Origin: Bacillota bacterium
Lineage (GTDB): Bacteria > Bacillota > Clostridia > Lachnospirales > Lachnospiraceae
NCBI GenBank assembly: GCA_023409535.1
Contig: JAEYGZ010000027.1
Coordinates: 558,001 to 622,000 of the forward strand
Length of the DNA: 64,000 bases
Direction of reading: 5' to 3'
A model generated the notes under the pieces. That model did no database searches. It was given only the letters and a program-made list of their open reading frames with translations, and was not told the origin of the DNA. Below are positions 1-8,744 of this stretch, piece after piece; position 1 is the first letter of the stretch, and every line of letters starts with the position of its first letter. A program made the translations under genes and the position numbers.

Positions 1-1076
1 AGGTCGGTGAGGCCGCCGGAGAGTTCCTTCAGACCGCCGGATAGCTGTGCCAGAGAGGAGGGCAGTTGGCTTAAGCCGGACAAGTCACTGCCTGCGAGGG
101 CAGCTTCCAGGGAGGAGGAGAGTGTCGTAAGTGCAGCCTGAAGGAGGGAAGAAGCTTCAATCAAATCCCTTGAGCTGCCGCTTAGGGTGTCAATACCGGT
201 TTGGTAGGAATGGGAGCCGTCAACCAGAGGTTTCGCTCCATCCTTCATCGTACCGAGCCCTTCTGACAGTTCTTTTATACCTCCGCTTAATCGGGATACG
301 GCATCGGATAATTGTGTAAGCTCCTGTGTATATTGGTCAGTATTCGGTAATTTGATGTTCATGACGAAGGGAACGGCCGCGATCTGAATTCCCTCCATGA
401 AGAAGTCCTTTACGTCAGCCTGTACTGCCATACTGCCTTCTATCCCAGGCATCACGGTGAAGGTAAGCAGCTTGTTGCTGCCGGCATTTGCTGTGGAGGC
501 TCCTTCCGCCACCAGGTTGGTGCAGCGCTGAGAATCTAAGGTAACAGTAATCTGGAGCAGATAATTATCGTAGAAGCTTTGTGGGATAACCGGATTTCCT
601 GAAGTGGTTATGGTAAGCATAAGCTTGCCGGAAGCACCGGAGAGTTCCTCGGAGGTCACGGATCTGCCGTCGAGGGTATATTGTATCCCAATCTTCCAGG
701 GTAAGGCTTTCTCCTTCATATTACCTTGATAATAGAAGCGTCCTGCTTCTGCAGCCACGGATACCAGGTCATCTTGATAGTCCATGGGCTCGGTTGAAGT
801 CAGATTCTTAAGCAGAGTATAGCTGCCCTTATCCCGGAGGATGCCAGGCTTTGTGACGTTAAGAATGTTGACTGCATAGATATCCTTTACAGAGCCGTCT
901 GCCCCCAGCTTTGCGTAGATTACTTCTTCCTTGGCGGAGGTCTCACCGGGGGACGCAGAATTTGTTCCCGTGCCGGTTTCGGCTAAGACTGGCACTTCCC
1001 GGAATGCTGAGGTTGTGATGATAATGAAAAGCAGTATTGCCGACAGGATGGAAAGGAGCTTTTTACGGTTATTCAT
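1..1076 (-). CDS. Exported YhgE/Pip-like Leu/Gly-repeat protein (C-terminus beyond window)
   Basis: The reverse strand is open from an ATG at 1076 to the window edge, so the gene is cut by the window and not evidently broken. The product starts with MNNRKK and a hydrophobic stretch at about residues 7-22, which looks like a signal peptide or anchor. A beta-rich region of about 230 residues follows. From about residue 265 there are repeated L-S-x-G-[IL]-x-x-L units (for example LSGGIKELSEGL and LSGGLKELSGGL), as in the Leu/Gly heptad-repeat segments of YhgE/Pip-family membrane proteins. GAGGT stands 6 bases before the ATG. The RND transporter gene ends only 3 bases upstream, so the two are probably cotranscribed. 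The family call rests on the repeats and neighbours; the membrane domains expected in YhgE proteins would lie outside the window. Confidence 0.75.
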   Translation of the reverse strand, partial: MNNRKKLLSILSAILLFIIITTSAFREVPVLAETGTGTNSASPGETSAKEEVIYAKLGADGSVKDIYAVNILNVTKPGILRDKGSYTLLKNLTSTEPMDYQDDLVSVAAEAGRFYYQGNMKEKALPWKIGIQYTLDGRSVTSEELSGASGKLMLTITTSGNPVIPQSFYDNYLLQITVTLDSQRCTNLVAEGASTANAGSNKLLTFTVMPGIEGSMAVQADVKDFFMEGIQIAAVPFVMNIKLPNTDQYTQELTQLSDAVSRLSGGIKELSEGLGTMKDGAKPLVDGSHSYQTGIDTLSGSSRDLIEASSLLQAALTTLSSSLEAALAGSDLSGLSQLPSSLAQLSGGLKELSGGLTD

Positions 1077-1079
1077 AGA

Positions 1080-3179
1080 TTACCTCTTTTCTGAGCCGTC
1101 TGATGTCTTGTCTGTGAGACAAGGTGCATCGCTCTTTATAAAATTTGCATGAAAAGTTGTATTAGCAATAACACGGTCAAAAAATAACAGCAGCTGCGGA
1201 AGCACAAGGATTACCATGAAAGCGGATAATATGGTTCCTCTTCCTAACAGGATCCCGAGATTGGATACGATGGGATTGGAGGAGGTATATCCGACGCTGA
1301 AGCCCGCCAGGGATAATGTGGCGGAGGAGATCAGTATGGAATGGAAGCTCTGGCCAAGGGTAGTATGCATTGCCTCCTTCTTTGGCATGGATCTGCGGTA
1401 GGTCCGGTAGTTATCTGTTAACAGGATGGCATAATCTACGGTAGCCCCCAGCTGAACGGTGCTTATCACAAGAAAGCCGAGGTAGTTAATGGGATTTCCC
1501 ATAAAATACGGTATCGAAAGATTGATCCATATGGCGGTCTCAATGGTAAGCAGCAGCAGTAACGGTGTGGTACCGGACAGGAAGGTGAAGATCAGCACCA
1601 GCGCAATAGACAGGATAGCAATCAGATTAACGATGCCGCTGTCTGCCGTAATGACATTTTTCATATCATACAGATTAACGCTCTGGCCGCAGGAATAAAC
1701 CTGATCTCCATAATACTGCGCAGCCTTTGCCTGCACCTGTTCTACCAAAGCAAAGGCTTCTGCTCCTTCTTCCGCCGTATCGGTATACAGGATGATCCGG
1801 GAATAGTGCTCGGAGTAAAACTGACTGGTGACAGCCGGCTCCGGATAAGCATCCGGGATGGTGCTGCCTACCGTCGCCGCATAGGAAATGACCTGAGTGA
1901 TATGGCTGTAACCGGATAATTCATCACACAGCAGCTTCTCCTTTGCCGGGTCGCCCTTTGGTACAAGCAGGACAATTGCGGACCGCTTGCCGAATTCCTC
2001 ATTGATGCTGGTTTGATCCCGGCCGGCGCGGCTGTCCGGGGATGCGGCACCCAAACCATATAAAAAATCATTTTTACTTTGTGCCAGAAAACAGGGAAGA
2101 ATAAGAACAGCAATCAGGATAAGGGCAGGGAGCTTCAATCGGAGCAGATATTTTCCGCAGCCCTTGAACTCCGGAAGCACCGGCTTATGTCTGGTCCTGT
2201 CGATGAGGCGGTAGCAGCACAGGGTGAAGGTCGGGAGAAACACCAAAACCGTTATAAAGCTTAGTGTAATTCCCTTGATTAAGTTGAGGCCCAAATCGGA
2301 GCCAATCTTAAAGCGCATAAAGAGAAGTGCGATAAATCCAAAAAGAGTGGTCGCCGCACTGGCGGCAATTGCGGGAAAGGCCCTTATCATGGCATGCTGC
2401 ATTGCCTTGGAGGGTTCCATCTCCTTTCGGTATTCCGAAAAGCTGTGAAGCAGAAATATTGCATAATCCAGAGAAACCGCCAGCTGCAGGATTGGGCTGA
2501 CAGACTGGGTCAGAAAGGATATTTCCCCGAATAGGATATTGCTTCCCATATTAATCAGCACCGATATTCCAATGGAACCCAGGAATAGCAGCGGTTCGAG
2601 AAAGGAACTGGTAGCCAGCAGCAGGATAATTAAAATAATAGGGACCAGGATGACGGCGGCCTTTACAACCTCGGATACGATCAATCGCTGGGAGGAGGCG
2701 ATATTAACCGCATCCCCGTCCAGTGCATCTTCCTCTCCCAGTATGGCGTAGATTGCATCGGTTGCAGAAAGCTCGTAACCGTCGGCGATGGTAACGGATA
2801 AAAGTGCCGTGCTGTCCTTGTAGTATTGGCTGATGAGCGCCTGGTCGGCCATCTCAACGGGATTCTGCAGACTGTATACGTCATCCAGCCAAAGAACCTC
2901 TGTAATACCATCGATCTCCTTAATTCTCAATTTGCAGTCCAGCGCTTCCTGCAGAGTGACATTTTTCAGCATAATCCTGGAATTGGGGACAGCTTGGGTA
3001 AATTCTTTATCCATGAGATCAAGGGCAATGGTGGATCTGGAATTGGGCGGCAGGTACTGGGCAAGGTTAAAATTCACAGATACCTTAGTCATTAGAAACA
3101 CACTCAATACTGTAAGTACCAAAAAGATAATTACGATTGAATTCTTATGTTTAATAATATGTACCGGTATATCTCTCAA
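1080..3179 (-). CDS. MMPL/RND-superfamily transporter
   Basis: The 699-residue product has the RND/MMPL layout: one N-terminal membrane segment (about residues 14-32), an extracytoplasmic domain, a bundle of about five segments (about 170-330), then a second copy of this pattern (segment near 350, extracytoplasmic domain, bundle at about 530-680). Both bundles carry an Asp in a D-Y-A-I-[FL]-L motif, as expected for proton-coupled family members. The length is typical of Firmicute YdfJ/YdgH-type members, which are roughly half the size of Gram-negative RND pumps. Start is TTG with AAGGTG 8 bases upstream. It is divergent from a TetR gene and followed by an exported Leu/Gly-repeat protein, which suggests a regulated export unit. 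Substrate is unknown; a lipid, amphiphile or drug are all possible. Confidence 0.85.
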   Translation of the reverse strand: MRDIPVHIIKHKNSIVIIFLVLTVLSVFLMTKVSVNFNLAQYLPPNSRSTIALDLMDKEFTQAVPNSRIMLKNVTLQEALDCKLRIKEIDGITEVLWLDDVYSLQNPVEMADQALISQYYKDSTALLSVTIADGYELSATDAIYAILGEEDALDGDAVNIASSQRLIVSEVVKAAVILVPIILIILLLATSSFLEPLLFLGSIGISVLINMGSNILFGEISFLTQSVSPILQLAVSLDYAIFLLHSFSEYRKEMEPSKAMQHAMIRAFPAIAASAATTLFGFIALLFMRFKIGSDLGLNLIKGITLSFITVLVFLPTFTLCCYRLIDRTRHKPVLPEFKGCGKYLLRLKLPALILIAVLILPCFLAQSKNDFLYGLGAASPDSRAGRDQTSINEEFGKRSAIVLLVPKGDPAKEKLLCDELSGYSHITQVISYAATVGSTIPDAYPEPAVTSQFYSEHYSRIILYTDTAEEGAEAFALVEQVQAKAAQYYGDQVYSCGQSVNLYDMKNVITADSGIVNLIAILSIALVLIFTFLSGTTPLLLLLTIETAIWINLSIPYFMGNPINYLGFLVISTVQLGATVDYAILLTDNYRTYRRSMPKKEAMHTTLGQSFHSILISSATLSLAGFSVGYTSSNPIVSNLGILLGRGTILSAFMVILVLPQLLLFFDRVIANTTFHANFIKSDAPCLTDKTSDGSEKR

Positions 3180-3274
3180 ATAAGTATCACCTTCCCTGCA
3201 TGTTTGATAAACAAAGTGTTGATTTTATGGCACAATTATAGAATAATAATATTGTGTGGATATTACAACAAACA

Positions 3275-3302
3275 GATTATTTCCAGATGTATGGAAATAA
3301 TC
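3275..3302. promoter_or_regulatory. Perfect inverted repeat, probable TetR operator
   Basis: GATTATTTCC and GGAAATAATC form perfect 10-base arms around an 8-base spacer in the 236-base gap between the divergent transporter and TetR genes. A reverse-strand TATAAT (3235-3240) lies between this site and the transporter gene. Size and symmetry suit a TetR dimer site; binding is inferred. Confidence 0.6.
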
Positions 3303-3415
3303 AGAAATACTAAAACTGTATAATACCCAACAAAACAAATTGTAAAATTTTTATAAAATGTTGTTATCACTATGATTAGACATGGAGACAACTGAGGGAA
3401 GGAAGCGTAAATTCA

Positions 3416-3985
3416 TTGGAAGAAGAAAAAGTGAACCGGAAAGTTAAGTATACCAAGATGGTGCTTAAGGAAAGTCTGATCAAGCTCATGAAGCAGAAGA
3501 CCATATCCAGAATTACAATTACGGAGATCTGTGAAGAGGCGGATATCAACCGGGCAACCTTTTATGCACATTATAAGGATCAGTTTGATTTATTAAAGCA
3601 GATTGAGCAGGAGCTGGTGGATGACATCAAAAAATATCTGACAAATTATTCCCTGCATGAGAATGATCTGCAGTCCCTGCAGATGATGGAGCAGATCTTT
3701 GAATATATCAGAGAGAACAGTGAGGTTTGCTCCGTCTTTATTAATGAGGATGGAGACCGCAAATTCTTAAGGGATATTCTGATTATTATCCAACAGCAGT
3801 TTATCGATGAATGGACCCGCAGAAAGGTTCATAAGGAGGTGGCGGTGTATCTTTATGCATATGCCACCAACGGCTGCATCGGTATCATTCAGAAGTGGCT
3901 CCAGGACGGAATGGTCCGTTCCACCAGAGAGATGGCGGAAATCATCATCAGGCTTACGGATCTGGGATTGTCTGCGTTTGTGTAA
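3416..3985 (+). CDS. TetR/AcrR-family transcriptional regulator
   Basis: The product has 189 residues. Residues about 10-57 form a TetR-type helix-turn-helix domain with the hallmark run I-T-E-I-C-E-E-A-D-I-N-R-A-T-F-Y-A-H-Y. The rest is helical, like the ligand-binding and dimerisation domain of the DhaS/YfiR-like subgroup. Start is TTG at 3416 behind a GGGAAGGAAG stretch about 10 bases upstream; an in-frame GTG at 3431 is an alternative. The gene is divergent from the RND transporter, and a perfect inverted repeat in the shared gap is the probable operator. Expected role: repressor of the transporter and Leu/Gly-repeat genes, released by a hydrophobic ligand. The ligand cannot be told from sequence. 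Confidence 0.9.
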   Translation: MEEEKVNRKVKYTKMVLKESLIKLMKQKTISRITITEICEEADINRATFYAHYKDQFDLLKQIEQELVDDIKKYLTNYSLHENDLQSLQMMEQIFEYIRENSEVCSVFINEDGDRKFLRDILIIIQQQFIDEWTRRKVHKEVAVYLYAYATNGCIGIIQKWLQDGMVRSTREMAEIIIRLTDLGLSAFV

Positions 3986-4075
3986 GAGAAATAACGGACG
4001 ATTATGGACAATAAGTCATAATAGAGTAAAATAGGAATATAACAGCTATAGGAGAAGAAAGGTGAGGTTAGTATT

Positions 4076-4639
4076 ATGAAAAAAATTATTTCTATTGTAT
4101 GTATGTTTACAGTTCTGTTATTTATGGCTGAACCGGCACAGGCAGCCGCCAAGGATACCAAAGCACCGACCGTTACAAAAACCAGTCCCGCCAATCTGGA
4201 TACGGATGTCATGATTGAAAGCAGCATCGTGATCCGTTTCAGCGAAAATATTGTGAAGGGAAAATCCATCTCAAAGGTTACCCTAAAGGATGGAAATAAG
4301 AAAGCGGTAACCTATACCTATGAGATCAAGGATAACCTGTTGATTATTTCACCAAAGTCAGATTTAAAGTATAATACACAGTATGCGGTCGGCATCCCTG
4401 CGGATGCGGTTAAGGATAAGGCAGGCAACAGTCTGAAGCAACCGGTCACCTCCGGTTTTCTTACCGAGCTGGATCCCTCCAAAGAGAGCACGGCAGCAGC
4501 ACCAGGTAAAAAGTACCTGATTGAAATTGAAGCAAATCTGGACAGTGAGCCAACACCCGAAACACAGCAGTATCTGGAGCAATATATGAAGCTGTTTGGC
4601 GTAGATGCCAAGATCATCAGTGTAGAACCGATAAAGTAA
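4076..4639 (+). CDS. Secreted protein with bacterial Ig-like (SbsA/Big_5) domain
   Basis: The 187-residue product begins with a clear signal peptide (KK, hydrophobic core at about 4-18, A-Q-A near residue 24). Residues about 30-130 match the bacterial Ig-like fold seen in SbsA and similar surface proteins: a T-S-P-A-N start, I-V-I-R-F-S-E-N-I, then Y-A-V-G-I-P-A-D-A-V-K-D-K-A-G-N. Such domains usually occur repeatedly in large surface proteins; here one domain is followed by a short tail of about 45 residues with no sorting signal, so it is probably released or held non-covalently. Start is ATG with AGGTGAGG upstream. It stands alone between the TetR gene and prfC. Function is unknown. Confidence 0.8.
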   Translation: MKKIISIVCMFTVLLFMAEPAQAAAKDTKAPTVTKTSPANLDTDVMIESSIVIRFSENIVKGKSISKVTLKDGNKKAVTYTYEIKDNLLIISPKSDLKYNTQYAVGIPADAVKDKAGNSLKQPVTSGFLTELDPSKESTAAAPGKKYLIEIEANLDSEPTPETQQYLEQYMKLFGVDAKIISVEPIK

Positions 4640-4650
4640 GATAATTAGCC

Positions 4651-4680
4651 TTGACAACCGGAAATGATTCATTATATGAT
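4651..4680 (+). promoter_or_regulatory. Probable sigma-A promoter of prfC
   Basis: TTGACA (4651-4656) and TATGAT (4675-4680) are separated by 18 bases, about 80 bases before the prfC start. Confidence 0.65.
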
Positions 4681-4760
4681 AAATTGGTTTTAGATGATAG
4701 ATACTTGTAATAAGACAATTTAGTACTTGTAAGTGTACCTGAATAGATGGAGGATTTATT

Positions 4761-6350
4761 GTGAGTGATTTTACCAAGGAAATTAAGAGAAGGCGGACCT
4801 TCGCCATTATATCCCATCCCGATGCGGGAAAGACAACCCTGACGGAAAAGCTCCTGTTATATGGCGGAGCCATTAATCTGGCCGGTTCCGTTAAGGGGAA
4901 GAAGACGGACCGGCATGCCGTATCTGACTGGATGGAGATTGAAAAGCAGCGTGGTATCTCCGTAACCTCCTCAGTAATGCAGTTCAATTATGATGATTAT
5001 TGCATCAATATACTGGATACCCCCGGACATCAGGACTTCTCCGAGGATACCTACCGTACCTTAATGGCGGCAGATTCCGCAGTCATGGTGATCGATGCTT
5101 CCAAGGGCGTGGAGGCACAGACCAAGAAGCTGTTCAAGGTTTGTGTTATGAGAGGTATCCCGATTTTTACTTTTATTAATAAACTGGACCGTGAAGCCAG
5201 AAATACCTTCGAGCTTCTGGATGAGATTGAGACGGTACTGGGAATCAGTACCTGTCCGATTAATTGGCCTATTGGCTCCGGTAAGAATTTTAAAGGAGTA
5301 TATGACAGGGAGACAAAGCATATCAACCGTTTTTATGCGGCCCATAACGGCATGAAGGAGGTTGATACCGTCGAAGTGGAGCTTGGTGATCCCAGCCTTG
5401 ATTCACTTATCGGCAAGGAGAATCATGACATCCTTTCCGAGGAGATTGAGTTAATCGACGGTGCCAGCAGTGAATTTGATATAGAGCAGGTATTAAAGGG
5501 AAAGCTGACTCCGGTATTCTTTGGATCAGCGCTCACGAACTTCGGTGTGGAGACTTTCCTGAAGCACTATCTGTCTATGACGACATCCCCGCTGCCGAGA
5601 GTTTCCTCCCAGGGACTCATTGATCCTCTGGAGAACGATTTTTCCGCCTTTGTCTTTAAGATTCAGGCAAATATGAATAAAGCACATCGTGACCGTATCG
5701 CATTCATGCGGATCTGCTCCGGAAAATTTACCGCCGGAATGGAGGTTAACCATGTGCAGGGAAATAAAAAGCTTCGACTCTCCCAGCCCCAGCAGTTGAT
5801 GGCAAGTGAGAGGACCATGATCGAAGAAGCATATGCAGGGGATATCATCGGTGTATTCGACCCCGGTATCTTCTCCATTGGAGACACCCTATGCGCTGCA
5901 GATTTAAAGTTCACGTATGAGGGAATACCGACCTTCTCACCGGAGCATTTTGCTAAGGTAAGGCAGGTGGATACCATGAAGAGAAAGCAGTTCTTAAAGG
6001 GGATTTCACAAATTGCCCAGGAGGGTGCGATTCAGATCTTCCAGGAGTATAATACCGGTATGGAAGAAATCATTGTCGGAGTTGTTGGTACCCTTCAGTT
6101 TGATGTACTGAAGTTCCGTCTGGAGTCCGAGTATGGCGTGGAGGTTCGTTTGGAGCCCCTGCCCTATGAGCATATCCGCTGGATTGAGAATAAGAATATG
6201 GATGTGAGTAAGCTGGGGGTATCCTCGGATACGAAGAAGGTCAAGGACTTAAAGGGCAATCCGCTGCTTTTGTTTGTTCACAGCTGGAGCATTCAGACAG
6301 CCCTCGACCGTAACAAGGACTTGGAATTATCTGAGTTCGGCAGATCGTAG
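4761..6350 (+). CDS. prfC: Peptide chain release factor 3
   Basis: This 529-residue translational GTPase recycles release factors RF1 and RF2 from the ribosome after peptide release. The G1 loop H-P-D-A-G-K-T-T is at residues 19-26. It is followed by the switch-I region with R-G-I-S-V-T-S-S, the G3 motif D-T-P-G-H-Q-D-F and the G4 motif N-K-L-D. Serine-valine in R-G-I-S-V is typical of RF3, where EF-G has R-G-I-T. Length agrees with the RF3 family (about 525-530). Start is GTG at 4761, with TGGAGGA 6 bases upstream. It is a single-gene unit with its own promoter. Confidence 0.97.
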   Translation: MSDFTKEIKRRRTFAIISHPDAGKTTLTEKLLLYGGAINLAGSVKGKKTDRHAVSDWMEIEKQRGISVTSSVMQFNYDDYCINILDTPGHQDFSEDTYRTLMAADSAVMVIDASKGVEAQTKKLFKVCVMRGIPIFTFINKLDREARNTFELLDEIETVLGISTCPINWPIGSGKNFKGVYDRETKHINRFYAAHNGMKEVDTVEVELGDPSLDSLIGKENHDILSEEIELIDGASSEFDIEQVLKGKLTPVFFGSALTNFGVETFLKHYLSMTTSPLPRVSSQGLIDPLENDFSAFVFKIQANMNKAHRDRIAFMRICSGKFTAGMEVNHVQGNKKLRLSQPQQLMASERTMIEEAYAGDIIGVFDPGIFSIGDTLCAADLKFTYEGIPTFSPEHFAKVRQVDTMKRKQFLKGISQIAQEGAIQIFQEYNTGMEEIIVGVVGTLQFDVLKFRLESEYGVEVRLEPLPYEHIRWIENKNMDVSKLGVSSDTKKVKDLKGNPLLLFVHSWSIQTALDRNKDLELSEFGRS

Positions 6351-6496
6351 GATTGATGTATATTGCTGATTTCGGAGGGAATTGGCATGAAATATTCGAT
6401 GGGGTAGACAGCCTGGTAATGTTCCGGTTTGCCTACCTCTCTTTGATAACAAATCAATATTAGAAACATATGGCATATAGCATAGAGGTACAAGGG

Positions 6497-7033
6497 ATGG
6501 TAAAGCAGAAGAATTTCATAAGTAACCGGGATTTGCTTATAGAAGCAGAATATTTGGATTGTGTTCGGGAGCTTATGCACCATGAGAGGGTGCGCTCAAT
6601 GAGTAATTATATTCAGCATAATAACATTGACTGCCTGGAACACTGCCTGTTTGTATCCTACTACAGCTATCTTCTTTGCAGGTATTTCGGGCTTGATTGG
6701 AGAGCCGCTGCGAGAGGCGGATTGCTGCATGACTTTTTCCTTTATGACTGGCATAAGAAGGACAGAAAAAACAGAAGGGGCCTTCATGGTTTTACCCATC
6801 CAAGAACTGCGCTTCGGAATGCAAAGCGCTATTTTGAGTTAAATGCCCTGGAGGAGGATATTATCAGCAAGCACATGTGGCCATTGACCCTGCACCTGCC
6901 AAGATATAAGGAATCCTATATCGTGGTTATGATTGATAAATACTGTGCGCTTATAGAAATCCTAAGCTTTAGAAGGCACAGTAACATCAAAAAGCTGCGA
7001 AAGCTGCTGTTGTATCAGAAGTCTTCAAAGTGA
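6497..7033 (+). CDS. HD-domain protein, probable phosphohydrolase
   Basis: The product has 178 residues from ATG 6497. This start has AGAGG 8 bases upstream, whereas an in-frame ATG at 6470 has no ribosome binding site. HD-superfamily metal ligands appear in order: His in D-C-L-E-H-C, the H-D pair in G-L-L-H-D-F, His in F-T-H-P, His in S-K-H-M-W-P-L, and Asp in M-I-D-K-Y. The whole set is kept, so the protein is probably catalytically competent. Several HD proteins of this size hydrolyse nucleotides or nucleotide-linked signals, but the substrate is not evident. It sits between prfC and an XRE regulator on the opposite strand, about 150 bases after prfC. A stand-alone conserved hypothetical HD protein is the safest label. 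Confidence 0.82.
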   Translation: MVKQKNFISNRDLLIEAEYLDCVRELMHHERVRSMSNYIQHNNIDCLEHCLFVSYYSYLLCRYFGLDWRAAARGGLLHDFFLYDWHKKDRKNRRGLHGFTHPRTALRNAKRYFELNALEEDIISKHMWPLTLHLPRYKESYIVVMIDKYCALIEILSFRRHSNIKKLRKLLLYQKSSK

Positions 7034-7055
7034 ATAGGAAGGTCTGCTATGATTA

Positions 7056-7394
7056 TTACTTTTGAGACTTATTGACGATCTTATTTACGATTTCCAGAAT
7101 ATCCTCCGCATAGGATATGTATGGTTCGCTCAGCAGATTCAATGTATTTGCTGCGGGAGAGGCTAAGGAATCTGAAGCTATTCTTCCCATTAATATATAA
7201 TCAGCCGATATATTGAAATTATCACATATTTTATATAGGGTTTCCGCCGACATTCCTTTTTTGCCGTTTTCGATCTCGGCAAGAAATTGAGGGGATATCC
7301 CTGCTTTTTCCGCAAATTCTTCCCGTATCATATTCATTCTTTCTCTTTGCTTTCGCAATCTTTTTCCAATTTGAAGCATAAGATCCTTATCCAC
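7056..7394 (-). CDS. XRE-family helix-turn-helix regulator
   Basis: The 112-residue product has an XRE/Cro helix-turn-helix at about residues 8-62 (R-K-Q-R-E-R, then A-G-I-S-P-Q-F-L-A-E-I-E-N-G-K-K-G-M-S). A C-terminal helical tail of about 40 residues could mediate dimerisation. I place the start at GTG 7394 because TGAGG then lies 8 bases upstream; the longer frame from GTG 7403 would overlap that site. It is divergent from the SLOG-family gene at 7528, and regulation of that gene across the shared gap is plausible. No kinase or peptidase domain is fused. Confidence 0.85.
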   Translation of the reverse strand: MDKDLMLQIGKRLRKQRERMNMIREEFAEKAGISPQFLAEIENGKKGMSAETLYKICDNFNISADYILMGRIASDSLASPAANTLNLLSEPYISYAEDILEIVNKIVNKSQK

Positions 7395-7448
7395 GAATTG
7401 CACCTCACATCCTTGGGTTTTTATACTGCTTTACTAACATTTTATCTA

Positions 7449-7477
7449 TTGATTATAGTTCATACATAAGCTATAAT
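7449..7477 (+). promoter_or_regulatory. Probable sigma-A promoter of the SLOG gene
   Basis: TTGATT (7449-7454) and a consensus TATAAT (7472-7477) with 17-base spacing, 50 bases before the gene and within the gap shared with the divergent XRE gene. Confidence 0.65.
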
Positions 7478-7527
7478 TATAACAATACGCTGGCAGCGTA
7501 AATTTTACCCGAGAGGAGATTGTTATT

Positions 7528-8055
7528 ATGGATAACATGCGAACCTGTAGTGTAATAGGATTATTATCTGACCGCAACGCTCTGATGCTTGAGGAGCAAA
7601 GAGAGTATTATCTGTTATTAAAATCGAGTATACTGGAGTTAATCGGGATGGTTGAAGGCGCTTCGGCAGTCCGTTTTTCGGTAAGTATGGAACATGGACT
7701 GGGACTATCCATAGCAGAAATTATTCTTGAGCTTAAGAACAGATATCAGAACATAACCTTAGAATGCGTCATACCATATGAAACGATCTCCGACAAGTGG
7801 ACGATAAGCAAGCGTGACAGATATTTTTCCATTATGGCACGTTGTGATAAAGAAACCTTACTTTTAAAGCATTGTACCAGGGATTATAAAAGGAGATGCA
7901 ACAGCTATTTAATCGGTCAATCCCAATTCATTCTTGTTATAGATGTGGACCAGACAAAGTATGCTGATAAAATTGTGGAGAAAATCGGCAATGCAAAAAG
8001 GGTTTCGCGTATCTCCCTGCAGTCGCTGCTGAATCTTGATTGTATCAATGCCTAA
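7528..8055 (+). CDS. SLOG-family protein (DUF1273/YpsA-like)
   Basis: The 175-residue product resembles the YpsA/DUF1273 branch of the SLOG (SMF/DprA-LOG) Rossmann-like superfamily. Features are an N-terminal strand with G-L-L-S-D-R, a long helix, I-T-L-E-C-V-I-P-Y-E followed by a conserved W, then K-R-D-R-Y-F-S-I-M-A-R-C-D, and a C-terminal strand F-I-L-V-I-D-V-D. SLOG domains are proposed to bind or process nucleotide-derived ligands; YpsA of Bacillus has been linked to cell-division effects. No enzymatic residue can be asserted here. ATG 7528 is preceded by GAGAGGAG. The gene overlaps the convergent sortase gene by 4 bases. Family assignment is by memory of the pattern. Confidence 0.7.
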   Translation: MDNMRTCSVIGLLSDRNALMLEEQREYYLLLKSSILELIGMVEGASAVRFSVSMEHGLGLSIAEIILELKNRYQNITLECVIPYETISDKWTISKRDRYFSIMARCDKETLLLKHCTRDYKRRCNSYLIGQSQFILVIDVDQTKYADKIVEKIGNAKRVSRISLQSLLNLDCINA

Positions 8056-8744
8056 TGTTCTGCCGCAGATCTTAGATAAGCAACCAGAATATACCTCTGG
8101 GGAGCAGAACCGGTATAGACAAAGGGATAGCACGTACTGACAGTTAACGTAGCCTGCGGCCTTGGAACGATAACCGTACGGTCGTTCTTATCAACGATTC
8201 TCACCTTCAGGACCACGTATTCAAAGGTTCCTGCGGATGTGGTAACAATCAGGGAATCGCCTTCCCTTACCTTTCCAAGCTCCGGAAATACAGTATTACG
8301 GTGTCCGGACAGAACGCAGTTATCATTTTCTCCGGGGAGCACACTGTCAGTATAATGGCCTACACCCAGGTCAAGCTCGTTTTCACCGGTTCCCTCATAA
8401 ATCGGATAAACCGCCTGAATTTTAGGAATGGAAAGCTCGCCGATCCTATCCCCTTCCCTGGGCTGCTCCTTGTAAAGCGCAATCCGGCCGGAATTCAACA
8501 GAGCTGCAGGTGCGGCGGAGGCAGAAGATATGGTTTCCTCCTTCGCTTCCTGGTGATTTTCTTCTGTTGCAGAGGATAATTTTGCGGTATAATTTAATCC
8601 GGCATATGTGCTGCGGATAAAATGGTACATGTTTATGGTTATCAGCCATACTCCGGACAGCATGATGAGAAGTGCAGCAACCCTTAGGATGCTGCACCTT
8701 CTCTTTTTATTCCGGTTATTTTCCTTAAGCCTCTTTCTTAACAT
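8052..8744 (-). CDS. Class D sortase
   Basis: This 230-residue membrane transpeptidase has an N-terminal cytoplasmic stretch rich in Lys/Arg and one membrane segment at about residues 20-38. The sortase beta-barrel begins near residue 98 (G-D-R-I-G-E-L-S-I-P-K-I). The catalytic triad is visible: His148 in L-S-G-H-R-N-T, Cys205 in T-V-S-T-C-Y-P-F, and Arg217 in A-P-Q-R-Y-I-L. The T-x-S-T-C-Y-P-F form and the overall size fit class D enzymes. Its ATG lies inside the 3' end of the upstream gene (20-base overlap), and AAGG stands just before it. That upstream gene encodes an LPKTA-bearing surface protein, which is therefore the obvious substrate. Confidence 0.93.
   Translation of the reverse strand: MLRKRLKENNRNKKRRCSILRVAALLIMLSGVWLITINMYHFIRSTYAGLNYTAKLSSATEENHQEAKEETISSASAAPAALLNSGRIALYKEQPREGDRIGELSIPKIQAVYPIYEGTGENELDLGVGHYTDSVLPGENDNCVLSGHRNTVFPELGKVREGDSLIVTTSAGTFEYVVLKVRIVDKNDRTVIVPRPQATLTVSTCYPFVYTGSAPQRYILVAYLRSAAEH

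Noticed and set aside
4364..4987. Long reverse-strand frame antisense to the Ig-like gene and prfC
   Set aside because: Overlaps the prfC promoter and two well-supported forward genes; composition is that of an antisense shadow.
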